Shown here: piece after piece, positions 49,711 through 63,489 of the stretch
Layout of the letters: each line of letters opens with the position of its first letter
How positions within the stretch are numbered: the stretch's first letter is position 1
The notes under the pieces: generated by a model
Database searches by the model: none
Told to the model about the DNA's origin: nothing
Seen by the model: the letters and a program-made list of their open reading frames with translations, nothing else
Origin: Caulobacter segnis
Lineage (GTDB): Bacteria; Pseudomonadota; Alphaproteobacteria; Caulobacterales; Caulobacteraceae
Reading direction: 5' to 3'
DNA: 64,000 nt
NCBI RefSeq assembly: GCF_023935105.1
Contig: NZ_CP096040.1
Location: forward strand, 5,561,001-5,625,000
Made by a program: the position numbers and the translations under genes

Positions 49711-49730
49711 ACTGAACTAGATGGTTCAGT
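49711..49730. promoter_or_regulatory. palindromic operator overlapping the arsR-type gene start
   Basis: ACTGAAC-TAGATG-GTTCAGT, perfect 7-base arms (49711-49717 and 49724-49730). It ends three bases before the ATG at 49733, so a bound ArsR-family repressor would block transcription or translation of its own gene. Confidence 0.7.
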
Positions 49731-49732
49731 TT

Positions 49733-50071
49733 ATGACAGCCCGCCTCGACGCCTCCTTCGCCGCGCTCTCGGACGCCACGCGACGCGGCGTGCTTGAGCA
49801 GCTCGGCCGAGGTGACGCCTCGATCACCGAGCTCGCCGGCCGCTTCGACATGACCCTGACAGGGATGAAGAAGCACGTCGGCGTCCTGGAACAGGCGGGC
49901 CTGGTCACCACCGAGAAGGTCGGTCGCGTGCGGACCTGCAGGCTCGGCCAGCGCGGCTTCCAAGAGGAAATCGCCTGGATCGAGGAGCGCCACCGAATCT
50001 GGAGCATGCGCTTCGACGCGCTGGACGAGGTCATCGAGGCCTTGAAGCGAAGGGAGAAAGCCGATGGGTGA
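49733..50071 (+). CDS. ArsR-family transcriptional regulator
   Basis: 112-residue winged-helix repressor (LDASFAALSDATRRGVLEQL, GDASITELAGRFDMTLTGMKKHVGVLEQAGLV, GRVRTCRLG). It lacks Cys-rich metal sites and belongs to the SdpR-like kind usually paired with an AHSA1-domain protein. The start at 49733 is preferred over the in-frame ATG at 49721 because that one lies inside the palindromic operator. Its end overlaps the next gene by 8 bases. Confidence 0.9.
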   Translation: MTARLDASFAALSDATRRGVLEQLGRGDASITELAGRFDMTLTGMKKHVGVLEQAGLVTTEKVGRVRTCRLGQRGFQEEIAWIEERHRIWSMRFDALDEVIEALKRREKADG

Positions 50072-50555
50072 ACGCGTGAGTGACGGCCGCACGACGGTCG
50101 AACGGACCTCCGATCGCGAACTGGTCGTGACGAGGATCTTCAACGGCCCGGTCCGGATGGTATTCGACGCCTGGACCAAGGCCGAGCTGTTCCAACTGTG
50201 GTGGGCCCCGAAGTCCAGCGGCGTGCCGATGCTGTCCTGCGAGATGGATGTGCGCACCGGCGGCGGCTATCGCGTCGTCTTCGGGAAGGACGCCGACAAT
50301 TCCATGGCCTTCTACGGCAAGTACCTGGAGGTGACGCCGCCGTCGCGGCTCGTCTGGACCAATGACGAAGGCGAAGAGGGCGCCGTCACCACGGTGACCT
50401 TCGAAAACGAAGGCGACGACAGGACGCTGCTGGTCCTGCAGGAGCTCTATCCCTCCAAGGAAGCGCTCGACGAGTCCTTCGTCGGGATGGAAGACGCGAT
50501 GCCCGAGCAGTTCGCGCAGCTGGACGACCTGCTCGCCACCCTGGGCGCGAGGTAG
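50064..50555 (+). CDS. AHSA1/SRPBCC domain protein
   Basis: 163-residue START-like fold protein (ELVVTRIFNGPVRMVFDAWT, FQLWWAPKSSGVPMLSCEMD, GGGYRVVFGK). Overlaps the ArsR-type gene by 8 bases, the common regulator-effector pair. The domain has a hydrophobic cavity; ligand unknown. Ends near glnD, with only 23 bases between convergent stop codons. Confidence 0.92.
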   Translation: MGERVSDGRTTVERTSDRELVVTRIFNGPVRMVFDAWTKAELFQLWWAPKSSGVPMLSCEMDVRTGGGYRVVFGKDADNSMAFYGKYLEVTPPSRLVWTNDEGEEGAVTTVTFENEGDDRTLLVLQELYPSKEALDESFVGMEDAMPEQFAQLDDLLATLGAR

Positions 50556-50578
50556 CGCCGCCCCGCCGGGCGCGGACC

Positions 50579-53401
50579 CTAGCGCGCCACGCTGGCGCGC
50601 GCCCGGCGCAAGCCCGCGCGCGCCGCCGGGGCGGTGGCCTCGTTCTGCTCCAGCGCCGCCAGCAGGTCGGCCTTCAGGGCGTTGACCTTGCGGGTCTCGG
50701 TGACCTTTCCGCCCTGCGAGGTCTGGACGTAGAAGGCGTCGACGGCCCGCTCGCCATAGCCGTCGATATGGGCCGACTGGATCGAAAGGCCGCTCTCGGC
50801 GAGGGTCTTGGCCAGGGCGTGCAGCAGGCCCGGCCGATCACGGCCCGAGGCCTCAACCACCGTGGCGTCGTTGGAGGCCTCGTTGTCGACCACCACGGTC
50901 GGGGCGATCGCGAAGGCGGCGGCGCGCGACTGCTCGGCGCCCCGGCGCGGCTCGACCGCCAGGGTCTCGCCTCGGCCGGCGGCCTCCAGCGCGTCGGCCA
51001 GGCGGCGCAGAGCCCGGGGATTCTCGCAGCCCAGCGGCGCGCCGGTCACGTCCTGCACATAGAACACGTCCAGAGCCTGGCCCTGGCGGGAGGTGAAGAC
51101 CCGCGCCCCGACGACATTGCCGCCCAGCGACGAGATGGCCAGGGCCAGATCGGCGAACAGGCCGCGCCGGTCCTTGGCCGCGACGACGATCTCGGCGGCG
51201 TTCTGGCCCGAGCGCACCCGCCCCTCGGCGGCGGCCCCGCCCTGGATGGCCGCGCGGCGCGCCAGGGCGGCGTGCTCGAACAGGTCCTCCTGGCTGAAGG
51301 CGCTGAAATAGGCGTTTTCCATCGCGGTCGCCCAGCCCATGGCGGCCGGATCGGTCTCCAGCAGCGCCGCGCGGGCGGCCTCGGCGGCGCTCTCCTGGTG
51401 GCGCAGGACGTTGGCCGCGGCGTCGCTGCCGCGCCCGCCCCGGAACACCGCCTCGGTGGCGTTGTAGAGCTCGCGCAGCAGCTGGCCCTTCCAGCCGTTC
51501 CAGACCCCCGGCCCGACGGCGCGGATGTCGGCGACGGTGATGACCAGCAGCAGGCGCAGGCGTTCGGGGTTCTCGACGATCCGCGCGAAGGCCGCCACGG
51601 TGCCGGGATCGGAAACGTCGCGCTTCTGGGCGAAGTCGCTCATGACCAGATGGTTCTCGACCAGCCAGGCGACCAGCTCGACCTTGGTGCGCTCGACGCC
51701 CAGGCGCTCGCAGGCGCTGCGGGCGCTACGGGCCCCCGCCTTCTCCTGGCCGCCCACCCCGCCCTTGCCGGTGTCGTGCAGCAGCATGGCCAGGAAAAGC
51801 GCTTCGCGGTCCTCGATCAGGGGCATGATCGAAACCGACAGCGGATGATCCTCCACCAGCCGCCCGGCGGCCATGTCGCCGATCACGCCGACGGCCCGCA
51901 GGGTGTGCTCGTCCACCGTGTACGAGTGGTACATGTTGAACTGCATCTGGGCCACGACCCGGCCGAACTCCGGCACGAAGCGGCCCAGAACCCCGGCGTC
52001 GTTCATCAGGGTCAGGGTGCGATAGCTGCGCTTGCCGCGCGCCAGCAGGTCCAGGAACGCCCGGCAGGCGTCCGGATGGCGACGCACGCGCGAGGTGATC
52101 AGCGACAGCGACCGCGTCACCGCCGTGAAAGCGTCGGGATGCAGATCAAGGTCACGCTCGTCGGCGATCTTGAACAGGCGGATCAGGTTGACCGGATCGG
52201 CCTCGAAGATCTCCTGGCCGGCGATGTTCAGGCGGCCGTTGTCCTCGAAGAAGCCTTCGACCTCCAGCGCCTTGCGCTTGGGTCGTCCGCCGGGAAGGAA
52301 CCGCGAGATGCCCTTGGGCTCGTTCTTGAAGTGCTCGGCTTCCAGCTTGGCCGAGAAGGCGCGGGTCAGGGCCCCGACCTCCTTGGCGATCAGGAAGTAG
52401 CGGCGCATGAACCGCTCGACCGCCGGCGCGTCGCCCCGGTCGCCATAGCCCATGCGGCGGGCGATCTCGGGCTGCAGGTCGAAGGTCAGCCGCTCTTCCG
52501 GCCGGCCCGTCGTGAAGTGCAGGTGGGCGCGCACGGCGTGCAGGAAATCGAAGGCGCGGATGAAGGCCTTGGTCTCGCGGCTGGAGAACACCTCCATCTT
52601 GAAGACGTCCTCGGGCCGGTCGACTGGGTGCAGATATTCGGCGATCCACATCAGGGTGTGCAGGTCGCGCAAGCCGCCCTTGCCCTCCTTGACGTTGGGC
52701 TCGACCATGTAGCGGCTGGCCCCAGCGCGAGCCTGGCGGTCGTCGCGCTCCTTCAGCTTGGCGGCGACGAACTGGGCGCCCGTGCCCTTCATGACGTCGT
52801 CGCGGAAGCGCTTCTTCAGGTCATCGGCCAGGCGCTCGTCGCCGGTCAGGCGACGGGCCTCCAGGATCGAGGTGCGGATCGTGTAGTCTTCCTTCGAGAG
52901 GCGCACGCACTCCTCGATGGTCCGCGAGGCGTGGCCGACCTTGAAGCCCAGATCCCACAGCGCATACAGCATGAACTCGATCACGCTCTCGGCGTGCGGC
53001 GTCTGCTTGTAGGGCCGCAGGAACAAGAGATCGATGTCCGAGAACGGCGCCAGGGTGCCGCGCCCATAGCCGCCGACGGCCAGCAGGCACAGGCGCTCGC
53101 CCTCGGTCGGGTTGCGGGCCCGGAAGACGTGGACCGTCGTGAAGTCATAGAGGGCGGTGATCACCTCGTCGGTGACGCCGCTGATCAGGCGAGCGGTCTC
53201 GACGCCGCTGGCCCCGTTCTCCAGCCGCTCTTTGGCGATCATCCGGCCGCGAAACAGCGCCTGCTTGAGGATCTCGATGGCGCGGGCGCGCTGCTCGGCC
53301 TCGTTGCCGATGGAATCCAGGGCGGCGGCCGAAAGGCGCGCTCTGAGCGCGTGACCGTCGACGACGTGTTCCAGGCGGGTGGGGCGAAGGCGACGGGGCA
53401 T
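50579..53401 (-). CDS. glnD: bifunctional [protein-PII] uridylyltransferase/uridylyl-removing enzyme
   Basis: Senses glutamine and modifies PII to control nitrogen metabolism. 940 residues from the start at 53401 (MPRRLRPTRLEHVV). Nucleotidyltransferase domain with GGYGRGTLAPFSDIDLLFL near residue 110, GlnD-specific middle, HD phosphohydrolase domain (LLHDTGKGG near 540), and two C-terminal ACT domains (KDRRGLFADLALAI and GRDRPGLLHALAKTL). An upstream ATG at 53464 lies in non-conserved sequence. Next to mutS on the same strand. Confidence 0.97.
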   Translation of the reverse strand: MPRRLRPTRLEHVVDGHALRARLSAAALDSIGNEAEQRARAIEILKQALFRGRMIAKERLENGASGVETARLISGVTDEVITALYDFTTVHVFRARNPTEGERLCLLAVGGYGRGTLAPFSDIDLLFLRPYKQTPHAESVIEFMLYALWDLGFKVGHASRTIEECVRLSKEDYTIRTSILEARRLTGDERLADDLKKRFRDDVMKGTGAQFVAAKLKERDDRQARAGASRYMVEPNVKEGKGGLRDLHTLMWIAEYLHPVDRPEDVFKMEVFSSRETKAFIRAFDFLHAVRAHLHFTTGRPEERLTFDLQPEIARRMGYGDRGDAPAVERFMRRYFLIAKEVGALTRAFSAKLEAEHFKNEPKGISRFLPGGRPKRKALEVEGFFEDNGRLNIAGQEIFEADPVNLIRLFKIADERDLDLHPDAFTAVTRSLSLITSRVRRHPDACRAFLDLLARGKRSYRTLTLMNDAGVLGRFVPEFGRVVAQMQFNMYHSYTVDEHTLRAVGVIGDMAAGRLVEDHPLSVSIMPLIEDREALFLAMLLHDTGKGGVGGQEKAGARSARSACERLGVERTKVELVAWLVENHLVMSDFAQKRDVSDPGTVAAFARIVENPERLRLLLVITVADIRAVGPGVWNGWKGQLLRELYNATEAVFRGGRGSDAAANVLRHQESAAEAARAALLETDPAAMGWATAMENAYFSAFSQEDLFEHAALARRAAIQGGAAAEGRVRSGQNAAEIVVAAKDRRGLFADLALAISSLGGNVVGARVFTSRQGQALDVFYVQDVTGAPLGCENPRALRRLADALEAAGRGETLAVEPRRGAEQSRAAAFAIAPTVVVDNEASNDATVVEASGRDRPGLLHALAKTLAESGLSIQSAHIDGYGERAVDAFYVQTSQGGKVTETRKVNALKADLLAALEQNEATAPAARAGLRRARASVAR

Positions 53402-53480
53402 GTTGACTATATGGGTACCACAGCGTGACAGCGAAAAGTGGAAGCCGGTTTTCGCGACCGTCACGCTGCCACTAATGACT

Positions 53481-56186
<2,706 letters not shown>

Positions 56187-56315
56187 GACGCGCGAAAGTA
56201 CAGAGCGTCGCGCCTCGCGTTAAGAGTCGGCGTTAAGGAAATCGGGGGATGAAGCGCCTAAATCCGGGGCTTTCACCCGCTTGACCCGCGCCGACGACCG
56301 GCTGAGCCTGTTCGC

Positions 56316-56561
56316 ATGACGGAAGCCCAGCGCCCCAAACCGCCGCCGCCGAAGACCGAGAAGCCAAAGGCGACGTTGGTGGACATTCCAGGCGTCTTTA
56401 CGGTCAGCATCGAACGCGTGGAAACCGTATCGCTGCCCAGACCCAAACCGGCGCCGGGACACTACGCGCCTGGCGCACTTGCGTTGGTCGCCTTGATCTC
56501 GGCGATCCTGCTGCTTGGACTGTTCCTTGGCTTAGGACGGCGGAAACGACGGAAGCCCTAG
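56316..56561 (+). CDS. hypothetical small single-pass membrane protein
   Basis: Not recognised. 81 residues: a Pro/Lys-rich N-terminal half (KPPPPKTEKPKATLVDIPG, PKPAPGHYAPG) and one strongly hydrophobic helix (ALALVALISAILLLGLFLGLG) followed by a basic RRKRRKP tail, indicating an N-out, C-in orientation. No strong ribosome site before the ATG. Its stop overlaps the convergent dnaJ stop by 4 bases. Probably real, given the clear helix and basic stop-transfer end, but may be spurious. Confidence 0.5.
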   Translation: MTEAQRPKPPPPKTEKPKATLVDIPGVFTVSIERVETVSLPRPKPAPGHYAPGALALVALISAILLLGLFLGLGRRKRRKP

Positions 56562-57712
56562 CTCCCCGTGACCTCTTCCCAGAAGCGCTTGGCCTTGCCG
56601 ACGAAGTTGGCGGACTTGGGATTCTGCTTCTCGCCGCACAGGCCCGCCAGTTCGCGCATCAGTTCCTTCTGACGGGCGGACAGGTGGGTCGGGGTCTCGA
56701 CGAAGAGCTCGACCACCAGGTCGCCGCGCTGGCGGCTGCGCAGGGACGGCATGCCCTTGCCCTTGAGGCGGACGGTCTTACCGGTCTGGGCGCCTTCCGG
56801 CACCGAGACACTGATCTTGCACTGGCCGTCGCAGGTCTCGCCGCCCAGCAGGCAGGGAGCCTCGATCTCGCCGCCCAGGGCGGCCGTGGTCATCGGCACC
56901 GGCACGGTGCACAGCAGGTCGAGACCGTCGCGCTCGAACAGCTCGTGCGGGGTCACCGACAGGAAGATGTAGAGGTCGCCGCGCGGACCGCCGCGCGCGC
57001 CCGCGTCGCCCTCGCCCGCCAGACGGATGCGGGCGCCGTCGTCGACGCCGGCCGGGATGCGAACCGACAGGATGCGCTCGCGGCGCACCTGGCCGTGGCC
57101 GTTGCAGTTCTGGCAGGGATCCAGCACCAGGCGGCCGGAGCCGCCGCAGCGCGGGCAGCCGCGCTCGACCGCGAAGAAGCCTTGCGTCGCCCGGACGCGG
57201 CCGGCGCCGCCGCAGGTGCCGCAGACGGTGGGGTTGGTGCCGGGCTTGGCGCCCGAGCCCTCGCAGACCTCGCAGGTCATGGCGGCGGGCACCTTGATCT
57301 CGACCTCGGCGCCGGCATAGGCCTGCTCGAGAGAGATCTCCAGGTCGTAGCGCAGGTCCTGGCCGCGCTGGGGACCGTTCGACTGGCGGCGACCGCCGCC
57401 GAACATCTCGCCGAAGACGTCCCCGAACACATCATTGAAGATATCGCTGGCGTCGAAGCCCTGCTGGCCACCGAAACCGCCCGCGCCGCCGCCGTTGACG
57501 CCGGCATGGCCAAAGCGGTCATAGGCCGCGCGCTTCTGCGGATCGGAGAGGACCGAATAGGCCTCGTTGATTTCCTTGAACCGACCGGTCGCGTTCTCGC
57601 AACCGCCGTTGCGATCGGGGTGATGTTCCATCGCCAGCTTGCGGAACGCGGACTTCAGACCAGCTTCATCGATGGTCCGGGTCACGCCGAGAATTTCGTA
57701 ATAGTCGCGCAT
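56558..57712 (-). CDS. dnaJ: molecular chaperone DnaJ
   Basis: Hsp40 co-chaperone of DnaK, 384 residues. J domain with HPD in AMEHHPDRNGG, a Gly-rich stretch (GVNGGGAGGFGG), four zinc repeats (CEVCEGSG, CGTCGGAG, CPRCGGSG, CQNCNGHG) and the C-terminal substrate domain. Start at 57712 (MRDYYEILGVTR) is the conserved one; the longer open frame upstream is spacer. It follows dnaK after 160 bases, probably in the same heat-shock operon. Confidence 0.98.
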   Translation of the reverse strand: MRDYYEILGVTRTIDEAGLKSAFRKLAMEHHPDRNGGCENATGRFKEINEAYSVLSDPQKRAAYDRFGHAGVNGGGAGGFGGQQGFDASDIFNDVFGDVFGEMFGGGRRQSNGPQRGQDLRYDLEISLEQAYAGAEVEIKVPAAMTCEVCEGSGAKPGTNPTVCGTCGGAGRVRATQGFFAVERGCPRCGGSGRLVLDPCQNCNGHGQVRRERILSVRIPAGVDDGARIRLAGEGDAGARGGPRGDLYIFLSVTPHELFERDGLDLLCTVPVPMTTAALGGEIEAPCLLGGETCDGQCKISVSVPEGAQTGKTVRLKGKGMPSLRSRQRGDLVVELFVETPTHLSARQKELMRELAGLCGEKQNPKSANFVGKAKRFWEEVTGS

Positions 57713-57872
57713 CGTCAGCGTCTGGCGCCCAAAAGGCCCACGAAAGTGGCGTTGATAGGGGAAGAGGTGGGATAGCACGCGGCCCGGCGCAAGGCGTCCT
57801 CGGGCGGCGAGACAAGACGTCGCGGCCGCGGAACAGGTCTGTCGAGCATGTTCCGCGGCGCGCGCATGGCGA

Positions 57873-59774
<1,902 letters not shown>

Positions 59775-59910
59775 CTTCGTACCTGTCGCTCCTTTAGGCG
59801 GACGGCGGTGACAAGGGCCTTCTCGGAAGCGCCCCGGTTTTTCTCGTGACCGTCCCCAGTGGGTTCGCTCTCTCTAGGTTCCAGTTCCACATCCGTCCCA
59901 CTGACAAAAA

Positions 59911-59955
59911 AGTCAGCGGGCGAAATGCGTTGTTCGAAGTTGACGAGCCCGTCAA
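59911..59955 (-). promoter_or_regulatory. hairpins in the dnaK leader
   Basis: Two perfect inverted repeats lie in the predicted dnaK 5' leader: TTGACG-GGCT-CGTCAA (59940-59955) and CTGAC-TTTTTT-GTCAG (59911-59926, minus-strand loop). The first also contains a TTGACG that could be the -35 of a second, housekeeping promoter. Apart from these and the promoter, the 59775-60102 gap shows only the aminopeptidase terminator. Confidence 0.45.
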
Positions 59956-59972
59956 CCCCGCTTCGCAGCCGG

Positions 59973-60000
59973 ATATGGGGGATAGGCGTCGGCGCGCAAG
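59973..60000 (-). promoter_or_regulatory. heat-shock (sigma-32-like) promoter of dnaK
   Basis: On the minus strand CTTGCGC (60000-59994) and CCCCATAT (59980-59973) are separated by 13 bases, matching the sigma-32 pattern CTTGAAA-N13-17-CCCCATNT at the key positions (CTTG and CCCCATAT). Transcription would start near 59966. Confidence 0.75.
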
Positions 60001-60044
60001 ACCATAACCCCATGCCAACAAGGGGAAATTGCCGCGAAACCGCG

Positions 60045-60077
60045 AAAAAATGGCCGCGCCCCAGGAGAGCGCGGCCA
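60045..60077 (-). terminator. intrinsic terminator of the M1 aminopeptidase gene
   Basis: Perfect 9-base stem TGGCCGCGC / GCGCGGCCA (60051-60059 with 60069-60077), followed on the minus strand by TTTTTTCGCGG. It lies 26 bases past the stop codon and just ahead of the dnaK promoter, insulating dnaK from upstream transcription. Confidence 0.88.
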
Positions 60078-60102
60078 CGAGAAACATAATGCCGGCCGGG
60101 TT

Positions 60103-62778
60103 TTAGCCCGCCTTGGCGACCCAGGCCGTGATCGCCGGGAGGCGTTGCTGACGGATCTGGGCGCGGTTCAACACCGCCGCCGCGGCCTTGTCGGCCTCCT
60201 TGCGCGAACCCTCGGCCAAATTGGCCGCGGCATAGGCCTTGATCTTCTCGGCCGTGGCCGGGGTCGACGAGGCCGCGCCCAGCCCGGGGATGAACCGGGT
60301 GCGGGCGCTGTTGTCGACCTTGTCGTTGACCGCGTCCTTGTTGGCCACAGCCCAGTCGAAGGTCAGGTCCGGATGGTTGCTGGCGACCTTGGAGATCATG
60401 GTCGACGACAGGGTCTCGCCCGGCTCGGGGGTCAGGGCCAGGGCCAGGGCCTTGCGGGCCAGGGCCTCGTCCTCGGTGGAGGCCAGCAGGGTGTAGAGCT
60501 GATTGCGGACCAGCGGCGTCTTCTCGGCCTGGGCCTGGGCGTGGATGGCGTCCCAGGTCGCCGCGTCGGCGTGCTTGGCCACGACGCCCAGGATGGTCTT
60601 GCGCAGCGGGCCGGGGATGGCCGACGGATCGGTCTTGTCGGCGTTGAACCGGCGCGTGGCCTCAGCCACCACCTCGGGGTCGCCCAGGCCGCCCTGGGCC
60701 CCGATCAGGTCGGCGCGCAGGATGGCGACGTTGTCGGCCTCGCCCGGCTTGGCCGCCCAGCCGGCCTTGGCCAGCAGCGGCCGCAGCTGGGCGATGGCCA
60801 GCTTGCGGAACGCGGCGCGCTCGGCCGGCATGCCCTCGTAGAGGCCGTCGATGGCCGAGAAGGTGCTGGCCACCTTCGACAACACCTGAGGATCGGTGTC
60901 GGACGGCGTGGCCTTGGCCAGATCGAGGAAGTCGGTGGCGGGCTGGTAGCCGGCCAGGCCCATCGACCAGGCGTCGCTGATCACGCCCAGCTGATCGATC
61001 GCCGGCAGCTTGGCGAAGTTCTGGACGATGCCGGCGAAGCGCTCAGGGCCATACTGGGTGCGGAAATAGCCGCTCTGGCCCGCGTTGACGACGACCGGGC
61101 CGCAGCCGTCGACCGTGACCGCCCCCTTGCCGCCGACGACCAGGGTCTTGGCCGTCCCGCCACCCAGCGCTTGCACCGTGACCGGCACACGCCAGGCCAG
61201 GGGCGTCTTGCCCTGCAGGTCCTTGCTGAACTCGCCCTGGGTCAGGGCCAGGGTGGTCTTGCCGGCCGCGCAGGTCGCGCTCGTCACCGTGATCAGCGGC
61301 ACGCCCGGCTGCAGGGTGAAATCGTGGGCGATGGCCTTGATCGGCTTGCCGGCCGAGGCCTCGACGGCGCTCCACAGGTCGTCGCTGACCGTGTTGCCGT
61401 GGGCGTGCTTCTTCATGTAGGCGCGCACGCCGTCACGCCAGGCGTCGTGGCCCACATAACCTTCCAGCATGCGGATCACGGCCTCGCCCTTCTGGTAGGT
61501 GATGCCATCGAAAGCCTGGCTGGCCTGCTCGACCGTCTCGACGTGCTGCACCACCGGGTGGGTGGTCTGCAGGGCGTCCAGGTTCATGGCGTATTCGCGT
61601 GAACCGACGGCGGTCAGCGAGGCGTTCCATTCGGGGTGGAAGTGCTCGGTCGCCCGGCCTTCCATCCACGAGGCGAAGCCCTCGTTAAGCCACAGGTCGT
61701 CCCACCAGGCCATGGTCACCAGGTCGCCGAACCACTGGTGAGCCATCTCGTGGGCCACGGTCGTGAAGACGTTCTGCTTGTCGGTCTCGGTCGAGATCTT
61801 CGGGTCCAGCAGCAGGGCGTACTCGAAGTAGAAGATCGCGCCCCAGTTCTCCATGGCGCTGAAGAACTGGCTGCGGCCCGGCGCGGCGATGTTGTCCAGC
61901 ACCGGCAGCGGGTACGGCGTGCCGAAATAGTCGTTGTACCAGGGCAGGATGTCGGCGGCCGACTTCAGGGCGAAGTCGGCCTTGGCCGTGTCACCCTTCT
62001 TGGTGACCACGCCGACGTCGGCGCCGCCCGACTTGACCGAGGCGCGGTCGAACTCGCCCAGGCCGAAGAACAGCAGATAGGTCGACATCTTCGGCGAGGT
62101 CGCGAACTTCACCAGGGTCTTGCCGCCGCCCAGATCCTTGGAGGACGCGATCGGCATGTTGCCCAGGGCCACCTGGCCGGTCGGGATCGTCGCCTCGACG
62201 GTATAGGTGGCCTTGTAGAACGGCTCGTCCCACGAGGGGATGAAGCGGCGGGCGTCCGAGTTCTCGAACTGGGTGTAGAGCGCCCGCTTCTTGCCGGCCT
62301 CGGTCTCGTAGTCGAGGGCGAACAGGCCAGCGGCCTGCTTGTAGATCTTGCCGGCATAGTCGATCGACAGGACGTACTTGCCCTTCGGAAGCGCCTTGGC
62401 GAACGTGAAGGCGGCGGTCTGGGCCTCGTCGTCGACCTTCACCTTCGCGGCGCCAAACCCGGCGATCTCGGCTTTCGAGAAGGTCAGGTCGGCGGCTTGC
62501 AAGGTGATGGTGCTGGTCGGCTCGACCACCTCGATGGCGATCTTCACGCGCGCCGTGAAGGTCAGCTTGTCGGCGTCGGGCGTGAAGGCCACATCATAGT
62601 GCGAGGGGCGGACGTTGCGCGGCAGCTGGGTCGTCACGGTCGCGAAGGTCGCGCCCTTGGTCCCGACTTGAGCCGCGACGGCGGGCTTGGGCTTGCTCTT
62701 GGCGGCCGGGGCGGCGGAAACGCTCCCGGCGGCGAACAACATCACGGCCACGGCCGCGGAGGACATAAGACGACGCAT
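60103..62778 (-). CDS. M1-family metallo-aminopeptidase, exported
   Basis: Zinc aminopeptidase of the PepN/ERAP1 type, 891 residues. A signal peptide (LMSSAAVAVMLFAAGSVSAAPA) indicates periplasmic location. The exopeptidase motif is FSAMENWGA and the zinc site is HEMAHQWFG with the third ligand Glu in LWLNEGFAS (HExxH-x18-E). A C-terminal ERAP1-like helical domain follows. Start at 62778 has AGGA upstream. Faces alkB divergently with 93 bases between. Confidence 0.95.
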   Translation of the reverse strand: MRRLMSSAAVAVMLFAAGSVSAAPAAKSKPKPAVAAQVGTKGATFATVTTQLPRNVRPSHYDVAFTPDADKLTFTARVKIAIEVVEPTSTITLQAADLTFSKAEIAGFGAAKVKVDDEAQTAAFTFAKALPKGKYVLSIDYAGKIYKQAAGLFALDYETEAGKKRALYTQFENSDARRFIPSWDEPFYKATYTVEATIPTGQVALGNMPIASSKDLGGGKTLVKFATSPKMSTYLLFFGLGEFDRASVKSGGADVGVVTKKGDTAKADFALKSAADILPWYNDYFGTPYPLPVLDNIAAPGRSQFFSAMENWGAIFYFEYALLLDPKISTETDKQNVFTTVAHEMAHQWFGDLVTMAWWDDLWLNEGFASWMEGRATEHFHPEWNASLTAVGSREYAMNLDALQTTHPVVQHVETVEQASQAFDGITYQKGEAVIRMLEGYVGHDAWRDGVRAYMKKHAHGNTVSDDLWSAVEASAGKPIKAIAHDFTLQPGVPLITVTSATCAAGKTTLALTQGEFSKDLQGKTPLAWRVPVTVQALGGGTAKTLVVGGKGAVTVDGCGPVVVNAGQSGYFRTQYGPERFAGIVQNFAKLPAIDQLGVISDAWSMGLAGYQPATDFLDLAKATPSDTDPQVLSKVASTFSAIDGLYEGMPAERAAFRKLAIAQLRPLLAKAGWAAKPGEADNVAILRADLIGAQGGLGDPEVVAEATRRFNADKTDPSAIPGPLRKTILGVVAKHADAATWDAIHAQAQAEKTPLVRNQLYTLLASTEDEALARKALALALTPEPGETLSSTMISKVASNHPDLTFDWAVANKDAVNDKVDNSARTRFIPGLGAASSTPATAEKIKAYAAANLAEGSRKEADKAAAAVLNRAQIRQQRLPAITAWVAKAG

Positions 62779-62871
62779 GTTCGGTCCTAGAATGGAAAAT
62801 TCATCCGGCCCCCTCAGCCGGCGGCGCAAACCAACACCTTCCGTTCCTAAGGCGCGCGTTAAGTTTCAGTA

Positions 62872-63483
62872 ATGTTTCAGCCCCTGTCAGTCATTCCGGG
62901 TTTCGATCTCTGGCCGGGTCTTCTGGACGCCCAGGCCCAGAAGGGCTTGCTCGAAGCGGTCCTCGCCGCCGCCGATAGCGCGCCGTTCGCGAACTACGCG
63001 ACGGCCTATGGCAAGCCGATGAGCGTGGCGATGACGGCGTTCGGCCCGCTGGGCTGGACCAGCGACGCGGCGGGATACCGCTATGCCGAACGCCATCCCG
63101 GCACGGACCAGGCCTGGCCCGCCATGCCGCCGGCGCTACTAGACCTCTGGGCCCGCCTGGGCGACCCGGAGACGCCGCCGGACTCGTGCCTGGTCAACCT
63201 CTATCGAGAGGGCGCCCGTATGGGCCTGCACCAGGATCGCGACGAGGCCGACCCGCGCTTTCCGGTGCTGTCGATCTCGCTGGGCGACACGGCGGTGTTC
63301 CGCATCGGCGGGACCAGCCGCAAGGACCCGACCCGCAGCCTGAAACTGAGCTCGGGGGATGTGTGTCGGCTTTCTGGCCCGGCGCGCCTGGCGTTCCACG
63401 GGGTGGATCGGATCGTGGCGGGCTCGTCCAGCCTGGTTCCCGGCGGCGGCAGGATCAACCTGACCCTGCGCCGCGCACGGTAG
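62872..63483 (+). CDS. alkB: DNA oxidative demethylase AlkB
   Basis: Fe(II)/2-oxoglutarate dioxygenase that reverses N1-methyladenine and N3-methylcytosine, 203 residues. NLYREGARMGLHQDRDE carries the HxD iron ligands, LAFHGVDRI the second His, and GGGRINLTLRRAR the Arg pair binding 2-oxoglutarate. The N-terminal lid has YGKPMSVAMTAFGPLGW. No Ada gene or Ada-like operator was seen nearby. Confidence 0.96.
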   Translation: MFQPLSVIPGFDLWPGLLDAQAQKGLLEAVLAAADSAPFANYATAYGKPMSVAMTAFGPLGWTSDAAGYRYAERHPGTDQAWPAMPPALLDLWARLGDPETPPDSCLVNLYREGARMGLHQDRDEADPRFPVLSISLGDTAVFRIGGTSRKDPTRSLKLSSGDVCRLSGPARLAFHGVDRIVAGSSSLVPGGGRINLTLRRAR

Positions 63484-63489
63484 ACGAGG

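Noticed and set aside
56215..56240. CtrA-type site (two TTAA half-sites) upstream of mutS
   Set aside because: The half-sites are 9 bases apart, not the 7 required by the consensus.
59775..60102. CIRCE (HrcA) element upstream of dnaK
   Set aside because: No TTAGCACTC-N9-GAGTGCTAA; the sigma-32-type promoter is the visible control signal.
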